64,000 bases of DNA from Oasisia sp. SBJ-2009 (GCA_964017155.1 OZ024865.1:45164696-45228695), one strand, 5' to 3'. Shown: positions 1 through 13,539, counted from the first letter of the stretch. The notes: generated by a model not told the origin, from the sequence alone. Translations and numbers: made by a program.

Positions 1-880
1 TTTAGGAAACTATATTATGCGATACACTAAACAAACCCTACCTACCTCAACCTCCTCAATTAATGCTTCTGTTGCACGTCACGCCACCGGAGGAGGAACG
101 TATAACTCATAAATCATATGTCAGTTGTGTTCAGAGTTGAAAAATTACACGGCGACATTCTGAAGAAGAATGTGACGCAGGCATCCAGTCCCAATTAGCT
201 AAAGGCACGCAAAGCCTACGTAAGCGTCATTATTATTGATACGCAGGAATTGTTTTGCCTGACAAACATGGCGTGATTCGCGTTGTAGAAACATTTAATG
301 ACATTTCTTAGACTTTTTCCAGGGTTGACACATCGGTGGCAGTGGCCATCCTGTTGTGTGACTGACGGCGATGTAACTAGAGGGTGATACGCGTTCTCAA
401 TCCCTCAGCCGTCACTAACCCATGTAGCAGTACAGTGGCATTGCCGTCCAGGTTCATCTTCACAAGGCGAACGGCGAATTGTCCAATACCGATACCAATA
501 TATGGCGCCGATGCATGAGTAATCCATTGACATATCATCAATCAAGTACGACATTCAGACACACTGGTTGTTTTTGCTGTCTAGTTTTCTGCCGACTGTC
601 GTTTCGTCATAAAACGTACCTGTAGCCTGTGGTGTAGAATCAATGTGTCAGGTGATCACTAATGTGTGCAATACACGACTAAATACTGTATATTTTGTTG
701 GCGTGTTAGCTGTCTAAAATCATGGACACGAACGGCTGTTATCGCTCACCATTAAAGTAAATATATATATTGTGAGAACAAACATACATACATACACACT
801 CACCGAACATAAAATGCAAATCTACAGGCCTACACATAAACACGCTGAATTGCATAAACTCGCAAAAATGTATGTATAAT

Positions 881-955
<75 letters not shown>

Positions 956-2400
956 TTAAATATCGCACATATGGGTAAAAGTACATAAGCACACACATAT
1001 ATATTAACAGACAATGAGCATTGTTTAAAAAATATTATATGCAACAGTTGTACGGGAGAATGGCTATGTAATGTGAGGGCATGTCTCTTGCCTAAGAAAA
1101 ACGTGGTTTATACCGTTACCAAATTGTATATTTCTGAAGCGGTTCGAGAAAAAGCGAACTATTCGTATAATAGAACGTTGACTGAGCAATTGTTTGACAT
1201 CATACTCAATCAAAGATTACATAAACACGAAACGGTTTGTGTTTTTGTATTCTGGTTCTCGGGCGGTCGTCGCTTCGTCGTAAAACAAGCCATAGTAGCC
1301 TATGGTGTAGGGTAATCAATCAAGGGAAAATTAATGTGTAAAAACAATGCTGTAATACAATACATTTTGTTGGCGTGTTAGCTGTCTATTATTTCACAGA
1401 CACGAACCGTTGCAAACATTGACCATTCTTTTGAAAGACACACGCACGCACGCACCTATTCCTCAGTTTTTCTATTACCCATATATTTTCTTTTCTGTCT
1501 AGATAATTTACATTGAACATACTTTTTTTACAATTTTGCTTGGACCGCTGCTAACCTTTTATGTGCGTGCTGGAAAGTGTCCATGTTTTCACGCCGATTC
1601 TCCCTGCTGTAAAAACGCGTGAGTTGTATACTTATCGATGAAGTTGCGTTGGTGATTATCGCTCTTTAGTCGGCTGTGATTCGTCTTAGAATATCCGGGT
1701 CTTAATTGTTATGTATCTTCTGTGTACCGCATTCCCAAGTATGTCTAAGTTTCAATGATTTATATCTTATTGGTGTCAGAGTATATTAGTGTGTCGTCTT
1801 CTACCATCACTTTTCTCGTTGACTTGTTCATCTTCGCGTGTGCTAACGCATATTGTTTGTCGTCGTCGAAGCGAAGTTGACTGGCTGATATATACTCTAC
1901 CTATCATGAAGCCTCTAATTTTCCAAGTATCAAATACGTAGGAAAATATACTCAAATATCACTTATTACACAACGCTTATTTACATTGTGTGTGTATGTT
2001 TTACGTATTCATGTGAGTCTGCCTATGTGCCTTTACGCGTGATTGTGTGCGTGCGGTTGGGTAAGATTGTATTTGTGTATACAATATGTTTTTCATAAGA
2101 TACTTGCGTTGTGTTTGTGGAATATGTTATAATTCAGTACGATATATGTTACAGCTAACTCTTCAACAAAAATATACACTTCGATATTCACGTTTTACCC
2201 ACGTCATATATGTTATGACGTACCGACCCATGCACAAACATAAAAACAAACAAACAAGAACACGAGGTGTTCATAATATCGTCTTTGCATGTCCATACGA
2301 TAAAGAATTGGTTACGAAACGATGTGATATATTGCAGTCCTTAACCGCAAAAACAAACTTATACGAAACATGAAACACCTGTCTTCTTTGACATCATGCG
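1..2400 (-). repeat. Dispersed element R2, inverted copy (left arm of a large inverted repeat)
   Basis: Bases 1-1360 are the diverged reverse complement of 3010-4640: the start TTAGGAAACT matches AGTTTCCTAA near 4633, and the stretch at 1273-1330 matches 3012-3080. Bases 1430-2400 are the reverse complement of the part of R2 seen at about 11150-12060 and 24650-25560. The copy runs off the left edge of the window. It contains two related ~600-bp internal units, each marked by ACAGCTAACAC(G)CCAACA, and a (TA)n tract. No credible coding frame was found in it. Confidence 0.75.
883..953. repeat. (TA)n microsatellite
   Basis: Perfect alternating TA of about 70 bp inside the inverted R2 copy. The right arm has a (TA)n tract at the equivalent place (3414-3480), so the tract is part of the repeat. 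Open frames across it are artefacts. Confidence 0.95.
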
Positions 2401-2465
2401 GGCTAAATTGAACCAAAATGCCCAGACTGTAAACTTATAGAATCCCGTATCTGTATTTTATGAAC

Positions 2466-2673
2466 ACAACTGCTGACAGACTCAACATAAAGGGCTTCTA
2501 CAATGGACTGAAGGAAATATGGGGACCCAAGAAGGGACCTGTTGACTTAAAATCAACATATGGATTGGAGACCTCTGACAAACCCCGATGAGATGCCAAC
2601 CATGAATGGGATGGCTAGAGCAATCGCCGGCCTGAAAGATGGCAAAGTACCTGGGGAGATAGATAAGATAAGG
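2466..2673 (+). mobile_element. LINE relic: region just upstream of a reverse transcriptase
   Basis: A short decayed stretch reads ADRLNIKGFYNGLKEIWGPK, and after a stop MARAIAGLKDGKVPG. This is the linker typically found just before the RT domain in non-LTR retrotransposons (the '...AI..LK.GKAPG' motif). The RT itself is absent: AT-rich sequence without coding signal follows. The piece sits between the two arms of the R2 inverted repeat. A related linker is seen at 9270-9590 on the opposite strand. Confidence 0.6.
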
Positions 2674-2675
2674 TA

Positions 2676-3009
2676 GATACATTTATTATGTGGCAACTTT
2701 GCAGTTGGATTGTACATGTACATTCATACTAAAATCAACAATTCCATACAATATCATATCAAAGTACAATATTAGCATATCTTGTTAACAATTACAAAAA
2801 CATCTCTAGAAACCTACATATATTGTTAAAAATTAAAATCATCTCTAGAAACCTATGAAATAAATTTAAAACATTTACACTGTGCATTAAAACATACTTT
2901 ATATCAACATTGTTATAAAATAAATAAATACATTAATTAATTAAATCAAATTAAAATACATGGCCATTACCAGCCGACCTGAAAATGTTTTTAATGATGA
3001 TTTTAATAG
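2676..3009. other. AT-rich spacer, no gene seen
   Basis: This low-complexity AT-rich stretch separates the LINE relic from the right R2 arm. A short local duplication is visible: CATCTCTAGAAACCTA occurs near 2801 and ATCATCTCTAGAAACCTA near 2838. Nothing else is supportable. Confidence 0.6.
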
Positions 3010-3410
3010 CCTTGTTTTTACACATTAATTTACCCTTGACTGATTACCCTACACCATGGGCTACTATGGTTCGTTTTTATGACGAAGCGACGACCGCCCG
3101 ATAACCAGAATACAAAAACACAAACCGTTTCGAGTTTATGTCATCTTTGATTGATTACGATGTCAAACGATTGCTCAGTTAACGTTCTATTACACGAATA
3201 GTTCGCTTTTTCTCGAACCAATTCAGAAATGTACAACTTTGGTGTCGGTATGCACCACGTTTTTCTTAGGTAAGAGACATGCCCATTATATAGCCATCCT
3301 CCCGTACAACTGTTGCATATTGATTTTCTTCAACACCGCTCATTGTCTGTTCATATATGGATGTGTGTGCTTATGTACTTTTACCCGTATGTGCGATATA
3401 ATTTACGTTA

Positions 3411-3480
<70 letters not shown>

Positions 3481-4640
3481 CAATTATACATACATGTTTG
3501 CGAGTTAATGCAGTTCAGCGTGTTTATCTGTAGGCCTGTAGATTTGCATTTAATGTTCGGTGAGTGCGTTTGTATGTATTGTTCACACAACATATATTTA
3601 CTTTAATGGTCACCGATAGCAGCCGTTCGTGTCCATGATTTTAGACAGCTAACACGCCAACAAAATATACAGTATTTAGTCATGTATTGCACACATTAGT
3701 GATCACCTGACAAATTGATTCTACACCACAGGCTACAGGTACGTTTTATGACGAACCGACAGTCGGCAGAAAACTAGACAGCAAAAACAACCAGTGTGTC
3801 TTAATGTCGTACTTGATTGATGATACGTCAATGGATTGCCCATGCATCGGAGCCATATATTATAGCAATACGAACAACAAAACGTTGCTATACTATAACA
3901 ATTGGAATCAAGCAAACACAGAGCGTCGTTCACTTTCCCAAACCGCTTAAGAAATATACGATTTTGATGTCGTGTACGCGTACAATATATCACGCCGTTT
4001 GATGAGTAATCCTTTGTGGGATACGCAGCCAAAGTCGTTTGTCATCTAGCACTCAGAAAAACACTACCGTTTATACATCTCCAATATAACGCTACGATAC
4101 ACTGTGATGGACCATATTCATTATCGATCATAATTGATACTATTTTCGGTATTCGACATTTCGCCGTTCTCCTTGTGAAAGGCCAATCTAGACGGCAATA
4201 CCACTGTCCTGCTACATAGGTGAGAGACGGCTGAAGGATTGAGTGTGCGTATCACCCTCTAGTTACATCACCATCAGTCACACAACAGGACAGTCACTGC
4301 CACCGATGTGTCAACCCTGGAAAAACGTTTAAGAAATGTCACTCAATTTCTGCACAACGCGAATCACGCCACGTTTGACAGGCAAAACAATTCCTGCGTA
4401 TCAATAACAATGACGCTTACCTAGGCTTTGCGTGTCTGTAGCCAGTTGGAAGTGGATGCCTGCGTCACATTCTTCTTCAGAATGTCGCCGTGTAATTATT
4501 CAACTCTGAATACAACCGACATATGTTTTATGAGTTATAGGTTTTGCGTCAAGTGGCGTGATGTACAAACGAAGCACTAATTGAAGAGGTTGAGGTAGGT
4601 AGGGTTTGATTGGCGTATCGCATAAACTAGTTTCCTAAGC
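3010..4640 (+). repeat. Dispersed element R2, direct copy (right arm of the inverted repeat)
   Basis: Diverged inverted partner of 1-1360, and the same family as 25600-26560 and 12060-12360. It holds two related tandem units. Unit 1 starts near 3010 and unit 2 near 3645; both carry a block with TTTTATGACGAA, then GCAAAAACA or ACAAAAACA, then a 'CGCTTTTTCTC..ACC' or 'CACTTTCCCAAACC' block. A (TA)n tract lies at 3414-3480. The homology with the left arm ends near 4637. No protein-coding signal. Confidence 0.75.
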
Positions 4641-4821
4641 TGCGATGTTTCTACTTTATAAAATGTGGATGTTGTTTGAAAAACAAAACACAGAAAACGA
4701 ACATCTTTATTTTACATTGTGTTATGTTTCAACCATGTTTACTTACAAGAACACCCCTTTGTGTCAGCAAGAAGGCAGAACGATGACGTGAACCGAGACA
4801 TGATTGATTTAGACGCAGTTG

Positions 4822-4829
4822 TATAAGTA
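4822..4829 (+). promoter_or_regulatory. TATA box of gene A
   Basis: TATAAGTA sits about 30 bp upstream of a block (CATCAGTCGAAGAACTGTGG) that is conserved at the same distance in gene B. The context GTTGTATAA is shared with gene B (29336) and gene C (58764-58757, -). Transcription start is inferred near 4852. Confidence 0.65.
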
Positions 4830-4851
4830 CTGGTTCATTTCCAGATAACTT

Positions 4852-4899
4852 CACCACTGGCATCAGTCGAAGAACTGTGGGTCACACCTTGTCTGCTCG
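4852..4899 (+). other. Gene A 5' UTR exon (non-coding)
   Basis: The exon start is inferred from the TATA box. The end is the splice donor CTCG|GTAAGT at 4899/4900. The motif GTGGGTCACAC and the donor are conserved in gene B, and a relic is seen in D (14270-14316). The acceptor is ATATAG at 5241, leaving 5 nt of leader before the ATG. Confidence 0.6.
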
Positions 4900-5246
4900 G
4901 TAAGTTATACTTTTCTGGAGGGTTTTATTTTATAATTGCTACATATCTTTAATGCGACCATCTTTTTGAAACCTCATAATGAAGATCGTATGACAACATA
5001 CGTTGCACAATATTTAAATATAATACATGTGTACAAATAATTTCTGACAGGATGTAAGCATATTTCTTTTACAAATGATACACCGTATAAACAATTAAAG
5101 AAATGTAATTAGTGGGCCTATTATATTATATAATATATTACGTTAGCTGACAAGACGACCACACTTAACTGTATTCTTACTTGTGTTGTTTTCGCATAAT
5201 TGATATTTTAGTAACATTTCGCATTTTTCTGACACATATAGACACC

Positions 5247-5328
5247 ATGGCGAAGTATTTCATCGCGTTGTTGGCGCTAGCTGCTATATATGCTGCAGAA
5301 GGTAAGACACTTGTGTACTTTGTGTGTG

Positions 5329-5390
<62 letters not shown>

Positions 5391-6949
5391 GTGTGTGCGT
5401 GTGTGTATGTGTGCATGCGTGCGTGCATGTGAATATATTATATGTACCTGTATGAACGTCTGCCTGTCCATGTACGAGCATTCATATTTCTTTAACTACA
5501 TATGTATGCGAGTGTGTGTATCCAATATATGTGCCAGACTGTGGTGCAACAGTGTTACTACAGCACACGTGAGCTGGTATCTAAGAATGGCATTCCAAAA
5601 AGCACAACTAAAAATGTATTTTTTCTTCTTCCAGCACATCGGTACGATGGCTGCTGGAACGGCTACGACTACGATTGCTGCACGCACCGTCGGCCCAACC
5701 TTTACTACCCGTCTCTGGTGAAGCCTTTCCCCTACTATTACCGATGTATCAACAGGAGAGTTGTGTACGGCCGTTGTGGCGCCAACCAGTGCGTCACCGA
5801 GTCTGGAAGTTGTGGTAAGTCTGATAAAGAGATAATATCAAACTGACTCATTTCGTCGACTTTGTGTTTATAGTGATTTTTGACTAACTTGTTGTGATAC
5901 GTGTGGCAACATTATTTGTATGTTTGTTTTTAATATTATAATGCCCCTTTGTAGTGGAATGTTCCACGTTTCAGTGAAAATAATTGTTTTTCCTTATACG
6001 ATTATATCACTTAAATATTTTTTATGTCGCGCATCTCAGCTCGAATCCTCCAGGACATAAGACCTATAATATTATTAATAATATTACTATTATTCAGGTA
6101 CCATATTTAGCGTGACGTACAGGAACAAATACATGGTGTTTTATGTAGTGGCATTCGTCCAACTAACTGTATTTGCTATGTATTGCGTTACTAAGACAGA
6201 AAGCACACCATTTTAAATTACAAGGAATTTGTCAAATTCATGAGTGTAATTGAAATATGTTATCAATGGCTCCTTAACGTTAAATTTATGGCGTTATTTG
6301 TAGTTAAGGAGAGTGGCATATATCGGTGCGCTATAATAACTGATCTCCACCATTGTGTGTTTCAGGAGCATGTCGGGATCGCTGCAGCTACACCCGAAGT
6401 GTCTACTCTTACTACTCGAGCTACTTCTCCGGTCGCTACTACTACCAGTGTAACCGCGGATCACTGTACTACCGCTCGTGTGGACTGAACCAGTCGTACT
6501 ATCCGGGACTCGGCCGTTGTGGTTAGTTTACAAGTTATACATTTCATATAGCAGTAATTGGAAACATCTTAATATAGACTATCGATGAACCTGAAATGTG
6601 ATATAGCGAACATAATATATTCCTAGTAATGACGTCATATGTATGCCACACTACGTATACACGATAATAATTTAATTCTGATGAGAAACATGCTACATGT
6701 CAGTATCATGTTCTTATGTAATTGTTGTCAGACAATGTATGGAAATTGTGTTCCGCAGGCTGCAGAGAGTCTTACTGTGAGAGGTACAACGGCTGGCAGG
6801 CGACCGTATGCAATGGATGCGGAAGCTACGTCTACTGCAGATATGGCCGACCCATTCGCTACAGGAGATGCCCCTGGAACAGACGTCACTACGACTGTCA
6901 TCACCGTCGTTGTGTCAGCAGGTGCAACAGCTGCTGTGGCGAACGATAA
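5247..6949 (+). CDS. Gene A: secreted Tyr/Cys/Arg-rich protein with three CBM14-like modules, intact
   Basis: Coding exons are 5247-5301, 5635-5814, 6366-6521 and 6759-6949, all phase 1 with GT-AG junctions, giving 193 residues. Residues 1-18 are a signal peptide (MAKYFIALLALAAIYAAE). Module 1 (about 20-79) has 7 Cys, module 2 (80-130) has 5 and module 3 (132-193) has 11. Each module carries the C-x9/10-C-x11/13-C ending typical of CBM14 (peritrophin-A) chitin-binding domains, e.g. YYYQCNRGSLYYRSC, but Cys numbers differ from the canonical six. It is therefore probably an extracellular, disulfide-rich, basic protein; chitin binding and a role in matrix, mucus or shell are inferences. Intron 1 holds a (TA)n tract. 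A 3' UTR intron starts 14 nt after the stop. Genes B and C are paralogues. A Cys-rich toxin was considered but the modular pattern argues against it. Confidence 0.88.
5335..5386. repeat. (TA)n microsatellite in intron of gene A
   Basis: Pure TA tract between the signal-peptide exon and the first module exon, followed by GT/GC-rich sequence. Intronic, with no coding meaning. Confidence 0.95.
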
Positions 6950-7870
<921 letters not shown>

Positions 7871-8015
7871 GAGTGTTCAACGATGTTCGAAAATAAACTT
7901 GGAACACGCGTAGGCTTGCGGATATACATTTTGCAGATAATGTGTCTACAACTTAGATTGTAACCAGCAGGATTATATCAACATCTCGCTACAATAAAAA
8001 TGAAAATGTTATCTT
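7871..8015 (+). other. Gene A 3' UTR exon with poly(A) signal
   Basis: Begins after TTTGCAG with GAGTGTTCAACGATGTTCG. AATAAA lies at 7993-7998 in the context CGCTACAATAAA, which is shared with the 3' exons of B, E, F and G. The cleavage site is inferred 15-20 nt downstream. Confidence 0.65.
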
Positions 8016-8039
8016 TGTTTGAATATTACTTTATTCGTC

Positions 8040-8760
8040 AGATGACTTAAGACATGTTCTACCTTTTATATAATAATTTGCATTTAGCAAAATTCATGTC
8101 ACGGTCACGGGTACGACACATCGGTCTACAACACATATTTGTTAACATAAATGTGTAATATATAAATATAAATAAATATATATATATATATATTTGTTCA
8201 TAGTATACATATATGCAACAGTACATGAAGATCTATGATAACTATGTCATTGCCACACGTCAAAATTTTCACTACGAATCAGCGTATTACGCTGTAACTA
8301 CGCTGGGGGCATCTTGCTGAAGGCAGTTTTTTGTATATAAATAAGCCTTTATCTGTATGCCACAGTCATCTTAATGTATAATCATAGTTATTATTTTGAT
8401 ATCCACTTGATGGTAAACTTAGTGTGCCTTCGTTTGATTCAAGTGGCCGAACAACCTTTTCGATGTCAAGTCTGAGATAGCGCTACATAAACTATGAATC
8501 AAACGAACAGTTGTGTTTACCTAATTGCTCTCGCAGAATTCACTCGAAGAGTTTCGCAAAAATATACCTGGTGATTACCAATTAAATATCTCATACTTAT
8601 TTTGTAAGTATTATAGTTTGATGTAAAAAACACATGTGATGGGAACACATACAAGGCCGGCATTTTATACAACAACCAAGTAACAAGTAAGCTGCTTCAA
8701 AAATCAAAATACGTAATATAACTGACGAGCTCAGAGAAGAATTCCAAATTACCGTAACAA
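8040..8760. other. Gene A downstream flank, duplicated elsewhere; no gene
   Basis: This flank is homologous to 22890-23278 (+) up to about 8428, and to the reverse complement of about 21230-20380. It belongs to the R5 duplicated segment. No coding signal. Confidence 0.6.
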
Positions 8761-8764
8761 ATAC

Positions 8765-9590
8765 AAGGCGGATCAATCCGTTGGTTAGTGATACCACACC
8801 CTATAGGAATATGGAGAAGAGCGTGGGGGCCGGTACACAACCTTGTTTGACCCCATTTGTAACACTGGACGATTCCGAGACTTCCCCTCCAACACTAACA
8901 TTCGCCGTCATTCCGGTATGTAGAGCTTCGATCATAGTTGTGGACTTCTCTAGGCATCAATACTTCTTCAGTAGCTACCATATCCCGGTCCTCCAAACTA
9001 TATCGAACGCCTTACTGAAGTCGACATACACCATGTACAGTGGCCGATCTGAAGTACTTTTCTTGTAGCTGTCGGTGACAAAATATCATATCCAAGGTGC
9101 CCCGGTTACTTCTGAAGCCACATTGTGTCTCCGCAACTACCTTTGGTGTTATGTGGATATATATTCTGTTATGTAGTATGCTGGTGAAGATCTTGCCTGC
9201 TATCGAAAAAAGAGAGATTCCACTTTTGTTCCCACTCTCTGTTTCTCTGGTCGATCACTTCTCATGTAGTTGGTTACAATGTTAGCATCCTTCCATGATT
9301 GTGGTATAGAACACACCTCCTAAACATGGTGCTTAGTTGGTGATATATGCTGAACAGATGTTCTCCTCCTTGCATGCATACTTCCGCAGGAATTCCATCT
9401 CCCCATGTGCTTTGCCATTTGTCAGGCCGGCAATTGCTCTACCATTTCACACATGGTTGACTTTTCATCGGCGGTTGTCTTCGTAATGCAGCGGGATGTT
9501 GTCCAGATCTTCTTGATCTATGTCATCAGGGAATTGCGACATCCCTTCTTCGTTTGAGTTTGTCCGGTATTCCAACATACATCCTAACCA
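8765..9590 (-). mobile_element. Decayed LINE reverse transcriptase fragment
   Basis: Reverse-strand translation gives, with frame breaks, the pre-RT linker (about 9590-9330, including a DNIP motif and RAIAGLTNGKAHGE), a 'VDFSKAFDIV' motif near 9030-9000, then SVGGEVSESSSVTNGVKQGC and APTLFSIF near 8820. These are non-LTR reverse-transcriptase motifs; the catalytic YADD block is missing. The inverted duplicate of its 3' part lies at 20040-20350 on the + strand. Confidence 0.75.
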
Positions 9591-9821
9591 AAAATGCATA
9601 TTGATCAAGTATAATTTAATTTAGACACATGTTGACATATATATACGGACATATAATTTAATGTATGCAGAGCACCTGCATACATCGGTTCGAGAAGGTG
9701 ACAAAACCGATACTATGTTTAAAGCTTTCGTCAATGAGTGCGTACACATTTAAATTACACATGCAGTTTTATTTCGACGAAAACTAGTGTGTCACGTTGT
9801 GTTCATAAAATACGCTGCAGA

Positions 9822-11046
9822 TAGGGGAAGTAGGGGCATGTCCGCACTTTGAGGCATTGCCTAATATCTAGATAGTGGAATCATGCTAAGCAGCAACGTC
9901 TAACCCATAAAATGTTATTTTCGTAAAACATGATGTCATTTTACTCATATGCTGCTATGTGTATTACATTAACTGTAAGACATGCATATCAATTTTATTT
10001 CATAATTCCAAATTGCATTTTGATGTTTTATGATGTGGAAAATAAAGGATACTTTCATAAGCAGCATTTTCGCGCAATTCAGAATTTTTCACGAGCTGGA
10101 TGCTTGGGGCATGTTGGCATAGGCCTGTGCGGTCATGCCGTGGAGACGTATTTCATGCATCGGTGCCTATAATATTGTATAGTCTCCTTAGATACATATT
10201 TAGATACATCAGTTGCATAGCACAAATATTATAGGAAACGTTGATGTGAGATAGTATAATATATACCTTTTAAGTTATAATACTTTTATATATTTTCATT
10301 GCTTCATCAATGTGCGATAGGCTATAATTATCGTGTTGGCCTCACATTTTCCATGTTGTGTATCATTAGGTCCATTAAACAAATAAAGCTTAATTGTTCA
10401 ACAAGATGACAAATGGTGTATAATCTGTAATGTAGAACTTTGCCCGTATACGTTAGTCCATACAACGACATGCTCCCACGCCCGACAAATTGAGTTTTGA
10501 ATTTGACTTTGCGCGGTACGAAGCCACATATGCTGTTTTTAGCTAGAATGCATCAGAGAAGCAGGGTTGCAAACTTTGACTTTACCCTTTACAAATCCAT
10601 GTTGTTGTTTGCTTTGACGCTTAAAGAGGAATACACGTAGACTATGATTCAAGGCCACTATTTTCTCAACTTTACTAATATATGAAAACTTCAAACCTTT
10701 GATTTGTGTTCTCTGGTGTTTCTTGTAAGTTTTTTAAACGTAATGCACGTGCCTGTAGCCTACACGTACCAATACATATTATTACTGCAGTTAATATTCA
10801 ACTCTGTGAGACCAGCTGTTGCTTCGCCATTCCTGGGGCATAACCGCACACAGTGTGAAAAAGCTATGCCTTTACATTTGACCAAATATTGACATATATG
10901 ATGGGATATGGGATATCTTAACTAATTAACAACAAAGTAATATGACTGCTCATTCTGAATCCTAAATATCACCCTCATAGCACACACAGTGCATTATCTA
11001 TAGCGTGTATCACCTTATGTGTGCGGACATGCCCCTACTTCCCCTA
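9822..11046. mobile_element. Non-autonomous DNA transposon with 24-bp TIRs and TA duplication (copy 1)
   Basis: The left end is TA then GGGGAAGTAGGGGCATGTCC (from 9824). The right end is its exact reverse complement ending CCCC at 11044, then TA. Length between the TA dinucleotides is 1221 bp. No transposase frame is present. A TA duplication suggests a Tc1/mariner-like or similar mobilising enzyme (inference). Further TIR-core fragments (GGGGCAT..C.GCAC) occur inside the element near 10106 and 10841. Copy 2 (23279-24552) and a copy in relic D (to 15156) share the right end. Confidence 0.75.
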
Positions 11047-12360
11047 CTGGATTCTATGAAATTACAATCTGGCATTTTTGTTCAATTTAGCCAGCGTGAT
11101 GACATAGAAATAAAGTGTTCCATATCATTCGTACAAGTTTGTTGTCGTGGTTTAGGACTGCACTGTGTCAAAGTGTTTCATAACCAATTCTTTATCGTAT
11201 GGACGTAGACATGCAAAGACGATATGATGAACATCTCATGTTCTTGTATGTTTGTTTTTATGTTTGTGCATAGGTCGGTACGTCATAAAACATAGCTTCG
11301 CATTCAATGATGTCGGTTACTGAAGTGTGTAAAACGTGAATATTGCAGTGTATATTTTTGTTGAAAAGTTAACTATGACATATATCGTAACTATAACGTG
11401 TATATATTACTGAAATCTAACATATTCCCACAAACAAAAAACCCACGTATCTTATGAAAAACATACTTTACACACAAATACAATCTTACCAAACAGCACG
11501 CACACAATCAAGCGTAACGACATATATGCAGACTCACATAAATACTTAAAACATACACACATCATATAAATAATTGTTGTGTAATAAGCGATATTTGAGT
11601 ATATTTACCAACATATTTGTTACCTGGAAAATTAGAGGCTTCATGATAGATGGAGTATATCTCAGTCATCTTCGCTTCGACGACGACAAAACAACATCCG
11701 CTAACATACGTGAAGGTGGATAAATTGACTCGAAAGTTGATGGTAGAAAATGACACACTAATATACTCCAACATCAATCAGATAGAAACCATTGAAAGCT
11801 ACTGTAGTACACAGACGATACATACAAAGTAAGACACGTATATTATAAGATGAATAGCAGATAACTATACAACTCACGCGTACATACAGCAGGTAGAATC
11901 GGTGCAAAAACGTGGATACTTTCCAGCAGGCACATAAAAGGTTGCTGCAGCGGTCCAAGCAAATCTAGAAAAAGTATGTCATATATAAATTATCTTGAGA
12001 AAATAAAACATACGGGTAACTGACAAATTGAGGAATAGGTGCGTGCGTGTGTATCTCAATATAATGGTCAATGTTTTCAGCGGCTCGTATCTGTGAAGTA
12101 TTAGACAGCTAACACTGCAACAAAATGTATGGTATTACAATCGCATTTTTACACATTACTTTTTATTAGACTGATTACCCTACACCATGAGCTAGTATGG
12201 TTTGTTTTATGACTAACCGACGCTCGCCCGAGAACCAAAACACAAAAACACAAACTGTTTGTCTTAATGCCGTCTTTGATTGACTACATGTCAACGGATT
12301 ACTCAGTGAACGATCTATTATATCAACAGTTCGCTTTTTCTCAAACCGCTTAAGAAACGT
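11047..12360 (+). repeat. R2 element copy
   Basis: Direct duplicate of 24553-25870 and inverted relative to 2400-1060. Shared landmarks include the GATGGAGTATATCTCAGTCA block near 11650, the CGGTGCAAAAACGTGGATAC block near 11908, and ACAGCTAACACTGCAACA near 12107. Copies differ by point changes and short indels. Short frames across it are not conserved in a coding manner. Confidence 0.7.
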
Positions 12361-12364
12361 GATC

Positions 12365-13020
12365 TTTCAAATGACCTTTAAATTCAAAACTGATCGTGTC
12401 ATCCACCCTATTAATTGTCCTCATCCCATCTAGCATTGATGCCCGCTATTAAAAAACAATACCGATAGAAACATTCTAGAGGACTTTTCAATGTTTGACT
12501 GATCCACTATTATATTTCCGACACAGCAAGTTGCACATTGTTGAAGCAGTCACTGGAGTGAGCTGTCACCCACTGACATTATGCACTTAAGACACGCGAC
12601 TGACTGTGTTCACTCGAGCGCAGCGGTATAGTTGTCTGGTGCTGGCCTACACAATGGGAGATATAATTGTTGTCATTTATCTTAGTTGTGCTATTGACAG
12701 CCACTGCAGCTTGCAGTAGTTAGAGGATTAATCACAAACATTAATGATATACTTATTACTACGGTTACATATATAATATATATAACCGTAATTTATCAAA
12801 CACTCTGCGCCACATGACCATTAAAACATATCATTCCTAAAACACAGAGCATGTAACATTATTATGTTACATGCTCTGTGTTTTACGAATGATATATTTT
12901 ACATCAGTGGTCATATGGCGCAAAGTGTTTGATAAATTATGTGTTTTACGTAAATGGGTTTTGGATGACTGATCACAATTGTCTATTTCTAAACGTCGAT
13001 GCATCATTTAATACAAGATG
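12365..13020 (+). repeat. Dispersed repeat R3, copy 1
   Basis: Related to 13540-14185 and 33110-33560. Shared blocks include GACTGTGTTCACT(C/G)GAGCG, GGCTACACAATGGGAGA-type sequence and GGATGACTGATCACAATT. Only this copy has the long hairpin at 12790-12938. Confidence 0.7.
12790..12938. repeat. Long near-perfect hairpin (about 70-bp arms, 4-bp loop)
   Basis: The left arm 12790-12859 pairs with 12864-12938. The inner part AACACAGAGCATGTAACAT / ATGTTACATGCTCTGTGTTTT is essentially perfect and the outer part has a few mismatches. The right arm corresponds to the ordinary R3 sequence; the left arm looks like an inverted copy of it. Confidence 0.85.
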
Positions 13021-13539
13021 GACGTGTTGTATTTTGACATGTACAGTTCCGACAACAAGTCATGGGAACAGCAACAAAATTGATATGTGTCATGTTTCAA
13101 ATTGAAATATTTATACAACTGTTAATTTATTGTTTATTGTTAACAGTATTGTCAGGAATGCAATATCATCACATCAAGAAATAATTGACACACATAGAAA
13201 CATAAATATAGGAAGTTGCTCAGAACATGAAACAGGTCAGCGTCAATGTTTCTTGATGTTCCCATGACTTTTTGCCGATGCTGTATTGTATTGTTTTCAA
13301 AACAGGTTAACTTGGCAATAGTGTATAAGCTAACAACTTGTGCATACAAGAAAAACATATTTCGAGATAATCCAATTTTTGCGTTGCAGTATCCTATGCA
13401 TCTTTGTTTAAGTACAAAGTTTAACACCTTATATCTCAGCCAATAAGTGCCCTGAATGTAAAATCGCTACTGCTATGTAGAGATCGACTCCCTGATAATT
13501 TATTTCATCAGTAAGATAAAAACCTAAATTAAGACTCAG
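13021..13539. other. Spacer sharing homology with 32940-33115; no gene
   Basis: The stretch at about 13240-13400 matches 32940-33110 (e.g. AAACAGGTTAAC, TTTCGAGATAA, ATCCTATGCATC). Frames open on either strand agree between the copies, but nucleotide homology alone can explain that. Confidence 0.45.

Noticed and set aside
5247..6949. Gene A as a Cys-rich toxin or conotoxin-like peptide
   Set aside because: Three long modules, each in its own exon and with CBM14-like spacing, and high Tyr/Arg content fit an extracellular matrix or chitin-binding protein better.
9097..9285. Plus-strand ORF as a gene
   Set aside because: It is antisense to the LINE reverse-transcriptase relic, which explains the sequence.
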